A stretch of 64,000 nucleotides of DNA from Bradymonas sediminis (GTDB taxonomy: Bacteria; Myxococcota_A; Bradymonadia; Bradymonadales; Bradymonadaceae): NCBI RefSeq assembly GCF_003258315.1, contig NZ_CP030032.1:162001-226000 (forward strand), in the 5' to 3' direction. Positions 16,572-25,002 of the stretch are shown one piece after another. The notes under the pieces were generated by a model. The model saw only the letters and a program-made list of their open reading frames with translations, was not told the origin of the DNA and made no database searches. Numbering within the stretch: position 1 is the stretch's first letter; each line of letters begins with the position of its first letter. The position numbers were made by a program, and so were the translations under genes.

Positions 16572-19292
16572 ATGCGAGGCCCGGCGCGAATGAATCCGAA
16601 GGAACACGACGAAATCATGCCGCCCGGTGCGCAGGATTTTCGCTATAGCGCGCGCGTGGGCGGGGCGATCTGGCCGGCAGCGCGTGCCGGTGGCAAGGCG
16701 AACGGTCTGCACCTGCTGGTGCGCCAGGGGTTCGATGTGCCGCCGGCGTTTTGCATTTTAAGCGACGCCTTCGAGCAGGCGCTGGCGTGCTGTGTCCATC
16801 GGGTCGAGTCCCTCGACGAATTGCGCGAGAAGTTATTGGGATTCGAGCTGAGCGAGGAGCTTGTGGCCGAGGTCGACGCGCAGATGCGCGCCATTGAGCC
16901 CGGGTGGCCGGCGTCGGCGGATTCGCTCGGCTGGGCGGTGCGCTCCTCGGCGCTCGACGAAGACGCTGCCGGCCATAGTTTCGCCGGGCAGCAGAAGACC
17001 GTCCTGGGGGTTCAGACGCGCGACGAGATCTTCGGGGCGCTGCGCGAGGTATGGGCGAGCCTCTATGAGACGGGGGCGATGCTCTACAGTGACGGGCTCA
17101 CCCTGGGGGGCAAGCCGCGCTCGATGGCCGTGGTGATTCAGCGCATGATCGCGCCGGGCTGTGCCGGGGTGATGTTTAGCCAGAACCCGCTGTCGGCCGA
17201 GGCTGAGCAGATCGTGGTGAACGCCGCCAAAGGCATGGGCTTGCAGGTGGTGGAAGGGGGTTCGGCGCAGACCTATTACCTGGAAAAGTCCAGTGGTTAT
17301 GTCGAGGGCTATGAGTCCGGAGACGGGGCGGGTGATGAGGCCACGGCGAAGCCGCTGCTCGATGAGGGGCAGCTTAAGGAGCTGGCGGCCTGCGCGCGCC
17401 AGCTCGAATATACCTTCGCGGAGCCCATGGATATCGAGTGGGCGTATGCGCCGCGGGCGGTCTCGGCGTCGTCGGCGCGGGCCGAGAGTGCGCACGGAAT
17501 CCGGCCAACCCTATATCTATTGCAGGCGCGCCCGATTACGACTTCGGCCAAGCCGGCCGGGGCGGCGCCGGCGCCGGTCGCGGCGGTGTGGACCAATGTC
17601 AATGTCGGCGAGGCGCTGCCCGGGGTGGCGACGCCGCTGACCTGGAGCATTATTCGGGGCTTTAGTCGTCTGGGGTTTGAGCGCGCCTTTGGCTCCCTGG
17701 GGCTCGAGGTGCCCGAGGACTACGAGCTCGTCGGCGCTTTTCGGGGTCGCATTTACCTGAACCTATCCCAATTTATGAGCATCGCCAGCGCGATCCCGCT
17801 GCTGAAACCGCAGACCCTCTTCGAGATGGCGGGCGGGGGAGATATCGCGGCGCTCGACGGAAATTATGAGCAACGCGACTCGCGCGAGTTTCTCTTCCGG
17901 CTGCCCAGGACCGCGCTAAAGATCGCGGCCTCCCAGCTTACTACGCCGCTGGTCGCGCCGTTTTGGAGTCGGCATTTTAAGGATTGGCGAGACCAGTATT
18001 TTGAGCAGGATTTAAGCCAATTAAGTCACCTTGAGTTTCGCGACAAGCTCGATGAGATTGACCGGGTATTTGCGCGCACCGGGTTGGTGATGCTGGCGTG
18101 CAGTTCGAATTTCCTGATGAGCTATGTCTTGATGCGCGAGGCGATGCGCCTGTGGGCCGGGGAGGAGAGCGCGGGGCAGGAGCAAACCCTATTGGGGGCG
18201 CTCGACGTTGAGAGCGCTCAGGCGGGGTATGACCTGATGGAGTTGGGGCGGCTGGCGCGGCGTTCGCACCGGCTGCGCAATGCCATCACCGACCACGCGC
18301 CCGGTGAGGTCTTGGGGGTTCTCCGGGGGTTGAAGGGCCACGACGATGTCGATGGTTTTTTGGCTGCGTTCGCCAGGTTTCGCCAGCTGCATGGCCACCG
18401 CGCCCCCCGCGAGGCGGAGCTCGCCACGCCCCGCTGGCGCGAGGACGCCGGGTTCCTATTCGAGGTCATCGCCGGCTATATTCGCGCGCCGCGCCTGCCC
18501 AGCGCGCGCGAGTTAGAGCGGGTCAGAGCGCAGGCGCGCGCGCAAGTGCGCGCTGAGGTTGAGCGGTTTTTCCCGGCCGGGATCTCGGGCGTATTCCGCG
18601 GGCTGTTGCGCCTGACGCGCGCCCAGGCTCGCCAGCGCGAGGTGATGCGCGCGCGGGTGGTCGACTCGTTGGATATCTATCGGCGCTATTTTCTGGAGTG
18701 CGGGCGGCGCCTGGTGCTTCAGGAGGCGATCCGACAGCCCGAAGACGTCTTCTATCTGCGCGTCGAGGACCTGCAGAATTGGCTATACAATATGAGCAGC
18801 GCGACCGATCTCGCGATTCGCGTTTTGGTCGCGCGTGCGATGCACGAGGCGAACGCCGCGCTTCCCGACCCGCCGGATACCTTTGTCGCGACGGGGCAGC
18901 GCATCCAAGACGCGCACAAGTTCGAGGCTTCGGACCCTCGAGCGCCTGTCCACGCCCAGAGCCTCGACGAAATCCGCGGGCTCCCCGGAAGCGCTGGGCG
19001 CGTGACGGGGCGCGCGCGGATTATTCGAGACCCCAATAAAGACGCGTATCTTGAGCCGGGTGAGATTCTCGTGGCGCCCTACGCCGACATTGGCTGGACG
19101 CCGTTATTTCTGATCGCCGCGGGCATCGTGACGAGCCTGGGCGGGCCGCTGAGCCACGCGTGTATCGTGGCGCGCGAATACCAAATCCCCACGGTGGTCA
19201 ATGCCCAGGGGGCGACCGAGCGGATTAACACCGGTGATTTGATCACCTTGGATGCCGACCGTGGGATTATCTATATTCGGGAGCGAGCCTGA
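16572..19292 (+). CDS. PEP-synthase-like phosphotransferase (rifampin phosphotransferase-type architecture)
   Basis: 906 residues in three parts. The N-terminal ATP-grasp (PPDK-type) has GGKANGLHLLVRQGFDVP, AVRSSALDEDAAGHSFAGQQ and YLLQARPIT at about 315-325. A long helical middle region of about 500 residues resembles no enzyme I can name. The C-terminal swivelling phosphohistidine domain has GGPLSHACIVAREYQIPTVV, with His862 as phospho-carrier. The C-terminal PEP-binding barrel of true PEP synthase or PPDK is absent. The order ATP domain, substrate domain, His domain at the very end is that of rifampin phosphotransferase and related enzymes, which transfer the beta-phosphate of ATP to a substrate held in the middle domain. 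An AGGAAG site precedes the ATG. It is cotranscribed with the TetR gene. Confidence 0.82.
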   Translation: MRGPARMNPKEHDEIMPPGAQDFRYSARVGGAIWPAARAGGKANGLHLLVRQGFDVPPAFCILSDAFEQALACCVHRVESLDELREKLLGFELSEELVAEVDAQMRAIEPGWPASADSLGWAVRSSALDEDAAGHSFAGQQKTVLGVQTRDEIFGALREVWASLYETGAMLYSDGLTLGGKPRSMAVVIQRMIAPGCAGVMFSQNPLSAEAEQIVVNAAKGMGLQVVEGGSAQTYYLEKSSGYVEGYESGDGAGDEATAKPLLDEGQLKELAACARQLEYTFAEPMDIEWAYAPRAVSASSARAESAHGIRPTLYLLQARPITTSAKPAGAAPAPVAAVWTNVNVGEALPGVATPLTWSIIRGFSRLGFERAFGSLGLEVPEDYELVGAFRGRIYLNLSQFMSIASAIPLLKPQTLFEMAGGGDIAALDGNYEQRDSREFLFRLPRTALKIAASQLTTPLVAPFWSRHFKDWRDQYFEQDLSQLSHLEFRDKLDEIDRVFARTGLVMLACSSNFLMSYVLMREAMRLWAGEESAGQEQTLLGALDVESAQAGYDLMELGRLARRSHRLRNAITDHAPGEVLGVLRGLKGHDDVDGFLAAFARFRQLHGHRAPREAELATPRWREDAGFLFEVIAGYIRAPRLPSARELERVRAQARAQVRAEVERFFPAGISGVFRGLLRLTRAQARQREVMRARVVDSLDIYRRYFLECGRRLVLQEAIRQPEDVFYLRVEDLQNWLYNMSSATDLAIRVLVARAMHEANAALPDPPDTFVATGQRIQDAHKFEASDPRAPVHAQSLDEIRGLPGSAGRVTGRARIIRDPNKDAYLEPGEILVAPYADIGWTPLFLIAAGIVTSLGGPLSHACIVAREYQIPTVVNAQGATERINTGDLITLDADRGIIYIRERA

Positions 19293-21653
19293 TCATTCGG
19301 GCGGGTAGAGCGTCAGCCAATGCTGCATATCTTCTTGAGCGCGGATGCGCAGCTTCTCGGGCTGCTCCGGGTGGTAATTTAGGTCGAGGCGCTGGAAGCG
19401 CGAAATCTCTTCATACACCATCTCACGAATCTCGAGCGATGGGGCGTTTAGCGCGTCGACGATCCACTCGCCGCGCTCCTGAGCGTTGGTCTTGAGGCCG
19501 CGGGGGTTACTCCCACGCCAGCTATTCCACTCGATCGCGTAGGGTCCCAGGTCCAGGTAGGTGATGGTCTGCAATGCGCGCTGAATGCTTTCCTGGGTGC
19601 GCCCCTGAAAGCGGTCGAGGCTCTCGATTAAGATGTCGACCGATTGAGCGTCGCGTACCGCGCCGAGCAGGCCAGCGGCGACCTCGGTGCGCAACTCCTC
19701 GCCTTCGCTCGCCAGGGTGGCGTGCAGGAAGGGGCGAAGTTGGGTGTCGAGCCAGTTTTCCCCGCGCCGACGGGTGTGGTGATAATGGGCGAGGATGATA
19801 TTCCTCGCGCATTCTCGGGTCTGTTGGTCTCGGTCGAAGAGGCGCTCGAGCAAGGGCTCAACGGCCTGCTCCGCCGGGAGTTTGCTGAAGAGATAGGTCG
19901 CGTAAAAGCGCACTTCAATGCTGGTGTTTGTCAGGAATTTGCGCGCGATTTCAGCGCCTTGCGCTCCCATTGACGCGAGCTCGGCGAGCATCGGGCCGTG
20001 CGCTTCGACCGGCGGCAGGGTCGGCACCGTATATTGATAGCGATCGACCTTTACCGCGCCCGGGAAGTCCGCGAAGGCATCTTCGGAAGGCGCGAGTTCG
20101 GACGACGCGAGCGATGGCTCAGGCGCAAATGAGGGCTCGTCAGCGAGCGATGGTTCGGGCGCAAAAGACGGCTCTTGAGCGAGCGAAGGTTCAGAAGAAA
20201 CCGACCGCTCAAGCCCAAATGACGACTCCTCAGCGAATAACGGCTGCGACGACGAGGCGGCACCGAGTGACGCACGCTGCGCGCCGGTTTTACGTCCGTG
20301 CTTGAGGGAAATATGCCGCAGGATCTGGGCCTTCGGCGCGCCAGAGCCGCGCGTCGGCTTCGCGTCTTTTGCCGGGGCGACCTCGGGCTCCGCCGGGGTT
20401 TCGACCGCCTCCGCCGGGGTGTCCTGGTCGTCGGCATCATCGGCGGGTGGCGCGAAGTGATCGACGGTGAACCCACCTTCCATGGTGCTTGATTTTGGCG
20501 GGCTCAAGAGGGCGCTGGGGGGGCGCTCCGCGAAGGGATTCGCCTCGCGTGAGATATCGTCTTGCGGCTCGAAGATCGAATCGCTGAGTTCGCTAACTTC
20601 GCTAACCTCACTGGCTTCGCTAAGCTCGCTAATTTCGCTGACACTACTGGCTTCGCTAAGCTCGCTAACTTCGCTAACCTCGCGCCCGACCACGGGCGAT
20701 GCGTCCGCGCCTGGCTCACTCGTCTCTTCGACGACACTCTCGGGAGCTGAGAAGCGCGGAGGGTCGAGTTCATCTGGAATCTTTGCGTCGATAAACGGAA
20801 GGCCAAACGAGGTTGCCGCCGCCGCCGATTTCGGTTGCCCTGGCTTGTCCGCAAAAGGGAGGCCGTAGGCGGTGGCGCCGGGGTTCGGTGGGGCCTTGAA
20901 GACTTCTTCGGAGACCGAAGACTCCACGGCGAGGCCGGGGATGATCAGGTCGTCCTCCTCGAAGATATCTGGGGCCTCTTCTTGAGCTTCAAGCGCGGGC
21001 TGCGCAGCTTGCTCAGCCGGGGGCGCGGGGTCGACGAGCGGCGCCGCCGGGATGCGCTGTTCCGCGGGGGGGAGCGCGTCCGAGCGGGTCAGCCGTAGGA
21101 TCTCGGTGAGCTGCGCGCCGACAGCCTGGGCGCAGGTCTGAAGCTGTTCTCTTTTGTCGGCCGAGGCATCCTTGAGGGGCTCGCCAAAGAGGGCGATGGC
21201 CGGGAAGGCGCCAATGCGTACGGTTTGAAAGACGACACGTTCGGGCGGGAAGAGGGTCAGCTCGACAAAAAGTTGGCCAATGCCGATATCTTCGGGGCGC
21301 TTGGCCTCGGCGTAGCTCAATTGTTCTTCGGAGGCCGGCGTGTCTTCAAAAAACGGGGCGTCTTCGGCCAGGTCAATCTTTACGCCCACCAGGGTTTGGC
21401 GATCTCTAAATCGAGGGTCCAGCTCCGGCCAGCCCTGCAGGCGATAGGGTTTGGCCTGGTTTTTGCCCAATAATAGCACCATCCGGTTGCTCAGGCAGCG
21501 CTGGGAAAATCCGAGAAGCGTGTCGAGCAAGGCATCGCGATCGTAACAATTTTTGATAAACGTGAGCGTCTGCTCAACAGACCAATGCACGCCGAATCGC
21601 TCGCCATCTGCGGCCGAGCTGGGTGCGTCGGGTGCGGTGTTCGCCAAAGTCAT
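19293..21653 (-). CDS. Large protein of unknown function with low-complexity middle and HEAT-like C-terminus
   Basis: 786 residues from the ATG at 21653 (a TTG four codons upstream is possible; neither has a clear ribosome site). Residues 20-200 look globular, mixed alpha/beta, perhaps GAF-like: VHWSVEQTLTFIKNCYDRDALLDTLLGFSQ. Residues 200-560 are Pro/Ala/Glu/Ser-rich and disordered. They include a run of S-E-V-S-E-L units and tandem EPSFAPEPSLA units. The last 200 residues form HEAT-like helices (ARKFLTNTSIEVRFYATYLF, AVEPLLERLFDRDQQTREC). There is no signal peptide, so it is probably cytoplasmic. Similar N-globular/linker/HEAT layouts occur in social and predatory deltaproteobacteria, but no function is established. 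Its stop codon abuts that of the convergent gene. Confidence 0.8.
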   Translation of the reverse strand: MTLANTAPDAPSSAADGERFGVHWSVEQTLTFIKNCYDRDALLDTLLGFSQRCLSNRMVLLLGKNQAKPYRLQGWPELDPRFRDRQTLVGVKIDLAEDAPFFEDTPASEEQLSYAEAKRPEDIGIGQLFVELTLFPPERVVFQTVRIGAFPAIALFGEPLKDASADKREQLQTCAQAVGAQLTEILRLTRSDALPPAEQRIPAAPLVDPAPPAEQAAQPALEAQEEAPDIFEEDDLIIPGLAVESSVSEEVFKAPPNPGATAYGLPFADKPGQPKSAAAATSFGLPFIDAKIPDELDPPRFSAPESVVEETSEPGADASPVVGREVSEVSELSEASSVSEISELSEASEVSEVSELSDSIFEPQDDISREANPFAERPPSALLSPPKSSTMEGGFTVDHFAPPADDADDQDTPAEAVETPAEPEVAPAKDAKPTRGSGAPKAQILRHISLKHGRKTGAQRASLGAASSSQPLFAEESSFGLERSVSSEPSLAQEPSFAPEPSLADEPSFAPEPSLASSELAPSEDAFADFPGAVKVDRYQYTVPTLPPVEAHGPMLAELASMGAQGAEIARKFLTNTSIEVRFYATYLFSKLPAEQAVEPLLERLFDRDQQTRECARNIILAHYHHTRRRGENWLDTQLRPFLHATLASEGEELRTEVAAGLLGAVRDAQSVDILIESLDRFQGRTQESIQRALQTITYLDLGPYAIEWNSWRGSNPRGLKTNAQERGEWIVDALNAPSLEIREMVYEEISRFQRLDLNYHPEQPEKLRIRAQEDMQHWLTLYPPE
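20085..20230. repeat. Tandem repeat coding for EPSFAPEPSLA-type units
   Basis: The minus-strand protein contains several 11-residue units (EPSLAQEPSFAPEP, SLADEPSFAPEPSLA). The DNA carries recurring GGCTC...GGCGCAAAAGA/GAGGGCTC segments. It lies in the disordered linker of the unknown protein. Confidence 0.7.
20575..20682. repeat. Short tandem repeats coding for Ser-Glu-(Val/Leu/Ile) units
   Basis: About 100 bases are built from 9-base units of the type TCGCTAACT / TCGCTAAGC, giving S-E-V, S-E-L, S-E-A and S-E-I tripeptides in the minus-strand protein. The units are nearly identical in DNA, so they should be prone to expansion and contraction. Confidence 0.8.
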
Positions 21654-21998
21654 GATGCTACTCAAGGTGGGAATGTTTACAGCAATGCTACCGGGGATCG
21701 GTCGCGTTATCGACCGGCCAAGCTCAGGGCCTGGTGATGAAATCTACACGCCCGCGTTCGGGTCGTTTCGCAAAATAACTTGAATAGCCCCAGCATTCGA
21801 GCCGATGCCGTGTGGCATCTTCGCAAAATAGGCGATCGTAGAATTATTGTGAAGTGATCGAGGCATGATTGCAACCTTTATTATGATTCTAATCTGGGCC
21901 AGAATCGTTTCTTTTTGATACGATACACGCAGAATTTGGTTTTTTGGGGGTGAATTACAAATTTATTGGAAAATGCCGGTTAAATTGTAAAATACTTG
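21654..21998. other. AT-rich intergenic region before the small RNA
   Basis: This stretch is clearly more AT-rich than the genes around it, especially after 21840. It should carry the promoter of the minus-strand unknown protein. I see no open frame, hairpin or repeat in it that I would defend. Confidence 0.5.
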
Positions 21999-22026
21999 TT
22001 GACATACGCCCACGCTTCCATATGAT
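21999..22026 (+). promoter_or_regulatory. Strong sigma-70-type promoter for the small RNA
   Basis: A perfect -35 box TTGACA (21999-22004), a 16-base spacer and TATGAT (22021-22026, five of six matches to TATAAT) are present. It is the best housekeeping-type promoter I see in the window. The predicted start, about 7 bases downstream, is at the first base of the RNA stem at 22033. Confidence 0.8.
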
Positions 22027-22032
22027 GGCCAC

Positions 22033-22162
22033 GTAGCGTTCGGAGGACGGTCGACATGCAATCCCCCCAGGCCGTTAGTCAAGTTCATGTCCTATGACTA
22101 CGTCAACGTCCTCTGAGCGCTACTCTTTTTGTTTCGCCTCTTATTTCTAAGAGGCGTTTTTT
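22033..22162 (+). ncRNA. Orphan structured small RNA
   Basis: No open frame is apparent, but the segment is framed by a near-consensus promoter and intrinsic terminators. The 5' end GTAGCGTTCGGAGGACG (22033-22049) pairs without a bulge with CGTCCTCTGAGCGCTAC (22107-22123). This is a 17-bp closing stem with two G-U pairs. It encloses 57 bases that hold GACATG/CATGTC and TAGTCA/TGACTA alternatives and an unpaired CCCCCC tract at 22063-22068. A TCTTTTT run follows the stem directly, so a product of about 98 nucleotides is likely. A second terminator would give about 130. It does not match 6S, SRP, tmRNA or RNase P RNA features that I know. The C-rich loop could pair with Shine-Dalgarno sequences. 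Confidence 0.72.
22136..22162 (+). terminator. Second terminator of the small RNA
   Basis: A perfect 8-bp stem (GCCTCTTA 22136-22143, TAAGAGGC 22148-22155) with a TTTC loop is followed by GTTTTTT. It sits behind the T-run at 22126-22130 that follows the main RNA stem, giving two terminators in tandem. Confidence 0.9.
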
Positions 22163-22312
22163 GTTTCTTGGTCGAATTTTTCCACGACATTCTGGGGCAT
22201 GATGGCGGGCGGCTGCTGCGGGGCTTTCTGTTGGGAGTTTCGGGACTTCGGGCAGATCAGCGGGTCGCTGGCGTAGAATTTTTAGGGGAGCTCTGATATT
22301 GGCAATAGCGGA

Positions 22313-22318
22313 TATAAT
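22313..22318 (+). promoter_or_regulatory. Possible -10 box upstream of the sulfatase-fold gene
   Basis: A perfect TATAAT lies 39 bases before the ATG at 22358. No acceptable -35 box is found at 16-18 bases, so the site may need an activator or may not be real. Confidence 0.3.
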
Positions 22319-22357
22319 CGCGGCATTATCAGTAGCCTTCTCTTGTGACCGACTACC

Positions 22358-24583
22358 ATGAATTACCTGCTTCGCGGCCTTCGCGCCGGCATGTTCGCTG
22401 GACTTCTTTTGAGCATTTGGAGCTTCATCGCCACGCGTTCGGCGATGGGCGATGCGATGAGTGGAATCGGCCTCACCTACGCCGTGAGCGCCTATGGCCT
22501 GCTGGGCGCGCCGCAGATTATCTTCGGCGCGCTATTGGGTGGGTTCATCGGTGCGTGGGGCGGGGTGCTTGGCGAAGATTTTCGGGAGCGCCTGCGCCGC
22601 CCGAAGGTGGACCTGCGAAGCGCCGCGATCCTGCTGAGCGCGCCGGTGATGGCGGGCGTGTTGGGCGCGGGCGTGGGGCTTTTGCATCTGGCCGTGACCT
22701 CGAAATTTGTGCAGCCAACCTTTCAGGCGCTGGGCCTGGTCCTGGGGACGGTGTTGTTGTCGGTGGGTGTGATGGCGGCGTCTGCGCCGGTTTATCGAAT
22801 CTTCTATGCGATATTCTCGCGGCTCTTTCCGGTGCGCGACGCCGAGGCGTCGACCCCGCGGGCGACCTCGTTGGTCCTGGGCGTCTATGCCATTGGCCTG
22901 CTGGTGGCGGCGATCGTTGGGTACCAATACGCGATGGGGCTCAAGGTGTGGAGCGCGACGCTGGTGCGCATGGCGCTGGCGGCGATGTTGCTGACGCCGC
23001 TAGTTTTCGGGCTGATGCAGCGCGTCAAGATCGAGCATAAGGCGTGGCGGTTCAGCGGGCTGATCGGCGCGCTCGTCGCCTTTATTTGCCTGGGCGCGGC
23101 CTATGACGCGACGAGCTCCTCGGCCGCGATGCGCCGGGCGACCACGCGGGATTCGGCGCTCTTCTCCAAGACCGCGATGCTGCTGCAGCCGCTGGCGGAC
23201 CGAGACGGCGACGGCTTCGCCGGCGGCTTTGGCGGCAACGATTGCGACGACAGCAACCCCGATATCTACCCGGGCGCCCACGACATCCCAAACAACGGCA
23301 TCGATGAGAGCTGCTCGGGGGCCGACGCCGCGCCCCCCAAACTAAAGGATTCTCAGGGCTATAAGACGGTGCACCGCGCCATCAACACCGCGCACACCAA
23401 CGCGGCCAACGTCGCGGCGAATATCCCCGACCCGCCGCCGAACCTGGTGATGATCCTGGTCGACACGCTTCGCGTCGACCACCTGGGGTTCGCAGGCTAT
23501 GAGCGCGACACCAGCCCGAATATCGACGCGCTGGCCAGGGAATCGGTCTTCTTTGAGGACGCTTACGCCCCGGCGCCGCATACCCCGCGCAGCATCCCGA
23601 TGCTCTTCTTTAGCCGCTATCCGAACCGGCTGAAATGGTATCGGCATAATTGGAATTACCCGATTATTTTGCCCGAAAACCTCGGCTTTTTTGAGGTGCT
23701 CCAGGAGGCCGGGTATAAGAACGTGGGCATGAGCAGCCACTTCTATTTTAAGGAAGAGCAGGGCATTCGTCAGGGGTTCACCGAGTGGGATAACGAGGGC
23801 GCCGGCAGCATCTCGGAGTCCAACGACGCCATCGCCTCGCCGGCGATCTGGAAGAAGGTCGAGCCGAAGATCGAGGAGTTGGCCAAGGCCTGGCACGACG
23901 ATAAGGAGCAATTCTCGCTCTTCGTGCACCTCTTCGACCCGCACGCGCGCTGGATTCCGCACGCCGATTTTGATTTCGGCAAGGGGAGCAATACCTACGA
24001 GCGCCACGTCAACGCCTATGACTCCGAGATCGCCTTCTCCGACTCCTATGTGGGCGGGATTATCGAGAAGTTAAAATCCGAGAATCTCTACGAAGACACC
24101 ATCGTGGTGATCACCTCGGATCACGGCGAGGGCTTTAATGAGCATGGGTATTATTTCCACGGACAGACCCTTTATAATGAGATCTTAAAGGTGCCGCTGA
24201 TTATCCGCGTGCCGGGCTGGCATTCGCGTCGGGTCAAAGGCCCCGTGAGTCTGGTCGACGTCGCGCCGACCCTGCTTGAGCTCTTCAAGGTCTCGGTCCC
24301 CTCGGTCTTTGAGGGCCAGAGCCTGGTCGAGGCGATGCTCGGCCGAAGCGGCGCGCCCAAGCGCCCGGTCTTCGCCCAATTGCTCCCCTATACCAATTGG
24401 AAGGAGCATCACGAGGCGATCATTTTGGGCGACGAGAAGTTCATCATGGACCTGACCAACGGCGTCGAGGAGTATTATGACCTGGCCAATGACCCGGGTG
24501 AGCAGGAGAATTTGCGCACCAAGAAGAAGGAGCGCGCCGATGAGCTAAAGCAGATGCTCAACGATTTTATGCAGGCGAAATAA
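22358..24583 (+). CDS. Membrane-anchored sulfatase/phosphatase-superfamily enzyme with calcium loop
   Basis: 741 residues. About six hydrophobic helices occupy residues 10-250. Then comes a Ca-binding-like loop, DRDGDGFAGGFGGNDCDD (281-298), of the MopE/thrombospondin-3 sort. The sulfatase-fold domain runs from 361 (NLVMILVDTLRVDHLG) to about 690. The first metal site Asp369 and the second TSDHGEGFNEHG (Asp588, His589) are present. At the nucleophile position the sequence is APHTPRSIPML with Thr409; there is no Cys or Ser in a C/S-x-P-x-R motif. The formylglycine mechanism of true sulfatases is therefore unlikely. Thr at this place is used by LtaS-like phosphoglycerol and phosphoethanolamine transferases. 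An envelope-modifying role is inferred. The SpoIIAA-like gene follows after 22 bases. Confidence 0.88.
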   Translation: MNYLLRGLRAGMFAGLLLSIWSFIATRSAMGDAMSGIGLTYAVSAYGLLGAPQIIFGALLGGFIGAWGGVLGEDFRERLRRPKVDLRSAAILLSAPVMAGVLGAGVGLLHLAVTSKFVQPTFQALGLVLGTVLLSVGVMAASAPVYRIFYAIFSRLFPVRDAEASTPRATSLVLGVYAIGLLVAAIVGYQYAMGLKVWSATLVRMALAAMLLTPLVFGLMQRVKIEHKAWRFSGLIGALVAFICLGAAYDATSSSAAMRRATTRDSALFSKTAMLLQPLADRDGDGFAGGFGGNDCDDSNPDIYPGAHDIPNNGIDESCSGADAAPPKLKDSQGYKTVHRAINTAHTNAANVAANIPDPPPNLVMILVDTLRVDHLGFAGYERDTSPNIDALARESVFFEDAYAPAPHTPRSIPMLFFSRYPNRLKWYRHNWNYPIILPENLGFFEVLQEAGYKNVGMSSHFYFKEEQGIRQGFTEWDNEGAGSISESNDAIASPAIWKKVEPKIEELAKAWHDDKEQFSLFVHLFDPHARWIPHADFDFGKGSNTYERHVNAYDSEIAFSDSYVGGIIEKLKSENLYEDTIVVITSDHGEGFNEHGYYFHGQTLYNEILKVPLIIRVPGWHSRRVKGPVSLVDVAPTLLELFKVSVPSVFEGQSLVEAMLGRSGAPKRPVFAQLLPYTNWKEHHEAIILGDEKFIMDLTNGVEEYYDLANDPGEQENLRTKKKERADELKQMLNDFMQAK

Positions 24584-24605
24584 TCACGAACCGACAGGAG
24601 GCTTT

Positions 24606-24965
24606 ATGCTCACGATTCTGAAGATGGACGCTGAAAATACGGTGGGGATGCGCGTCGACGGCAAGATCGAGACGCCCGAATTCGAGGCGCTGATCGAGGT
24701 CCTGGAAGCCAAGATGAAGTCGCAGTCCGACCTGCGACTCTACGTTGAGCTGGTGTCGTTTAAGGGTTTTTCGCTCGACGCGTTTTTCAAAGATCTTAAA
24801 TTCGCGTTGAGCAATTTTAATCGCTTTAAGAAAAAGGCCTTGGTTACCGACGCCCGCTGGATGCAGAGAGTCTCGGGGGTGGGGGATAAGCTGACGCCGA
24901 ATATCGAGGTGAAGGCGTTTTCTTTTGAGGAGAAGGCGGCCGCCATAGAGTGGGCGCAGACCTGA
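24606..24965 (+). CDS. SpoIIAA-like (STAS-fold) protein
   Basis: 119 residues. The sequence follows the SpoIIAA-like family of small STAS-fold proteins: GMRVDGKIETPEFEALIEVLEAK, RLYVELVSFKGFSLDAFFKDLKF, KKALVTDARWMQRVSGVGDKLTP. The members are of unclear role and are often found as single-domain proteins outside sporulating bacteria. A strong AGGAGG ribosome site lies at a good distance from the ATG. It follows the sulfatase-fold gene by 22 bases and is probably cotranscribed with it. It converges with the anti-sigma gene, and no terminator is visible in the 37 bases between them. Confidence 0.88.
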   Translation: MLTILKMDAENTVGMRVDGKIETPEFEALIEVLEAKMKSQSDLRLYVELVSFKGFSLDAFFKDLKFALSNFNRFKKKALVTDARWMQRVSGVGDKLTPNIEVKAFSFEEKAAAIEWAQT

Positions 24966-25002
24966 GTGGCTGCGTCCTACCGGCCGAAATGTGGCGAGCC
25001 GC

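Noticed and set aside
22033-22162. Possible assignment of the small RNA as 6S RNA or SRP RNA
   Set aside because: The closing stem and interior are too short for 6S RNA, and the conserved GGAA tetraloop and asymmetric loop of SRP RNA are missing.
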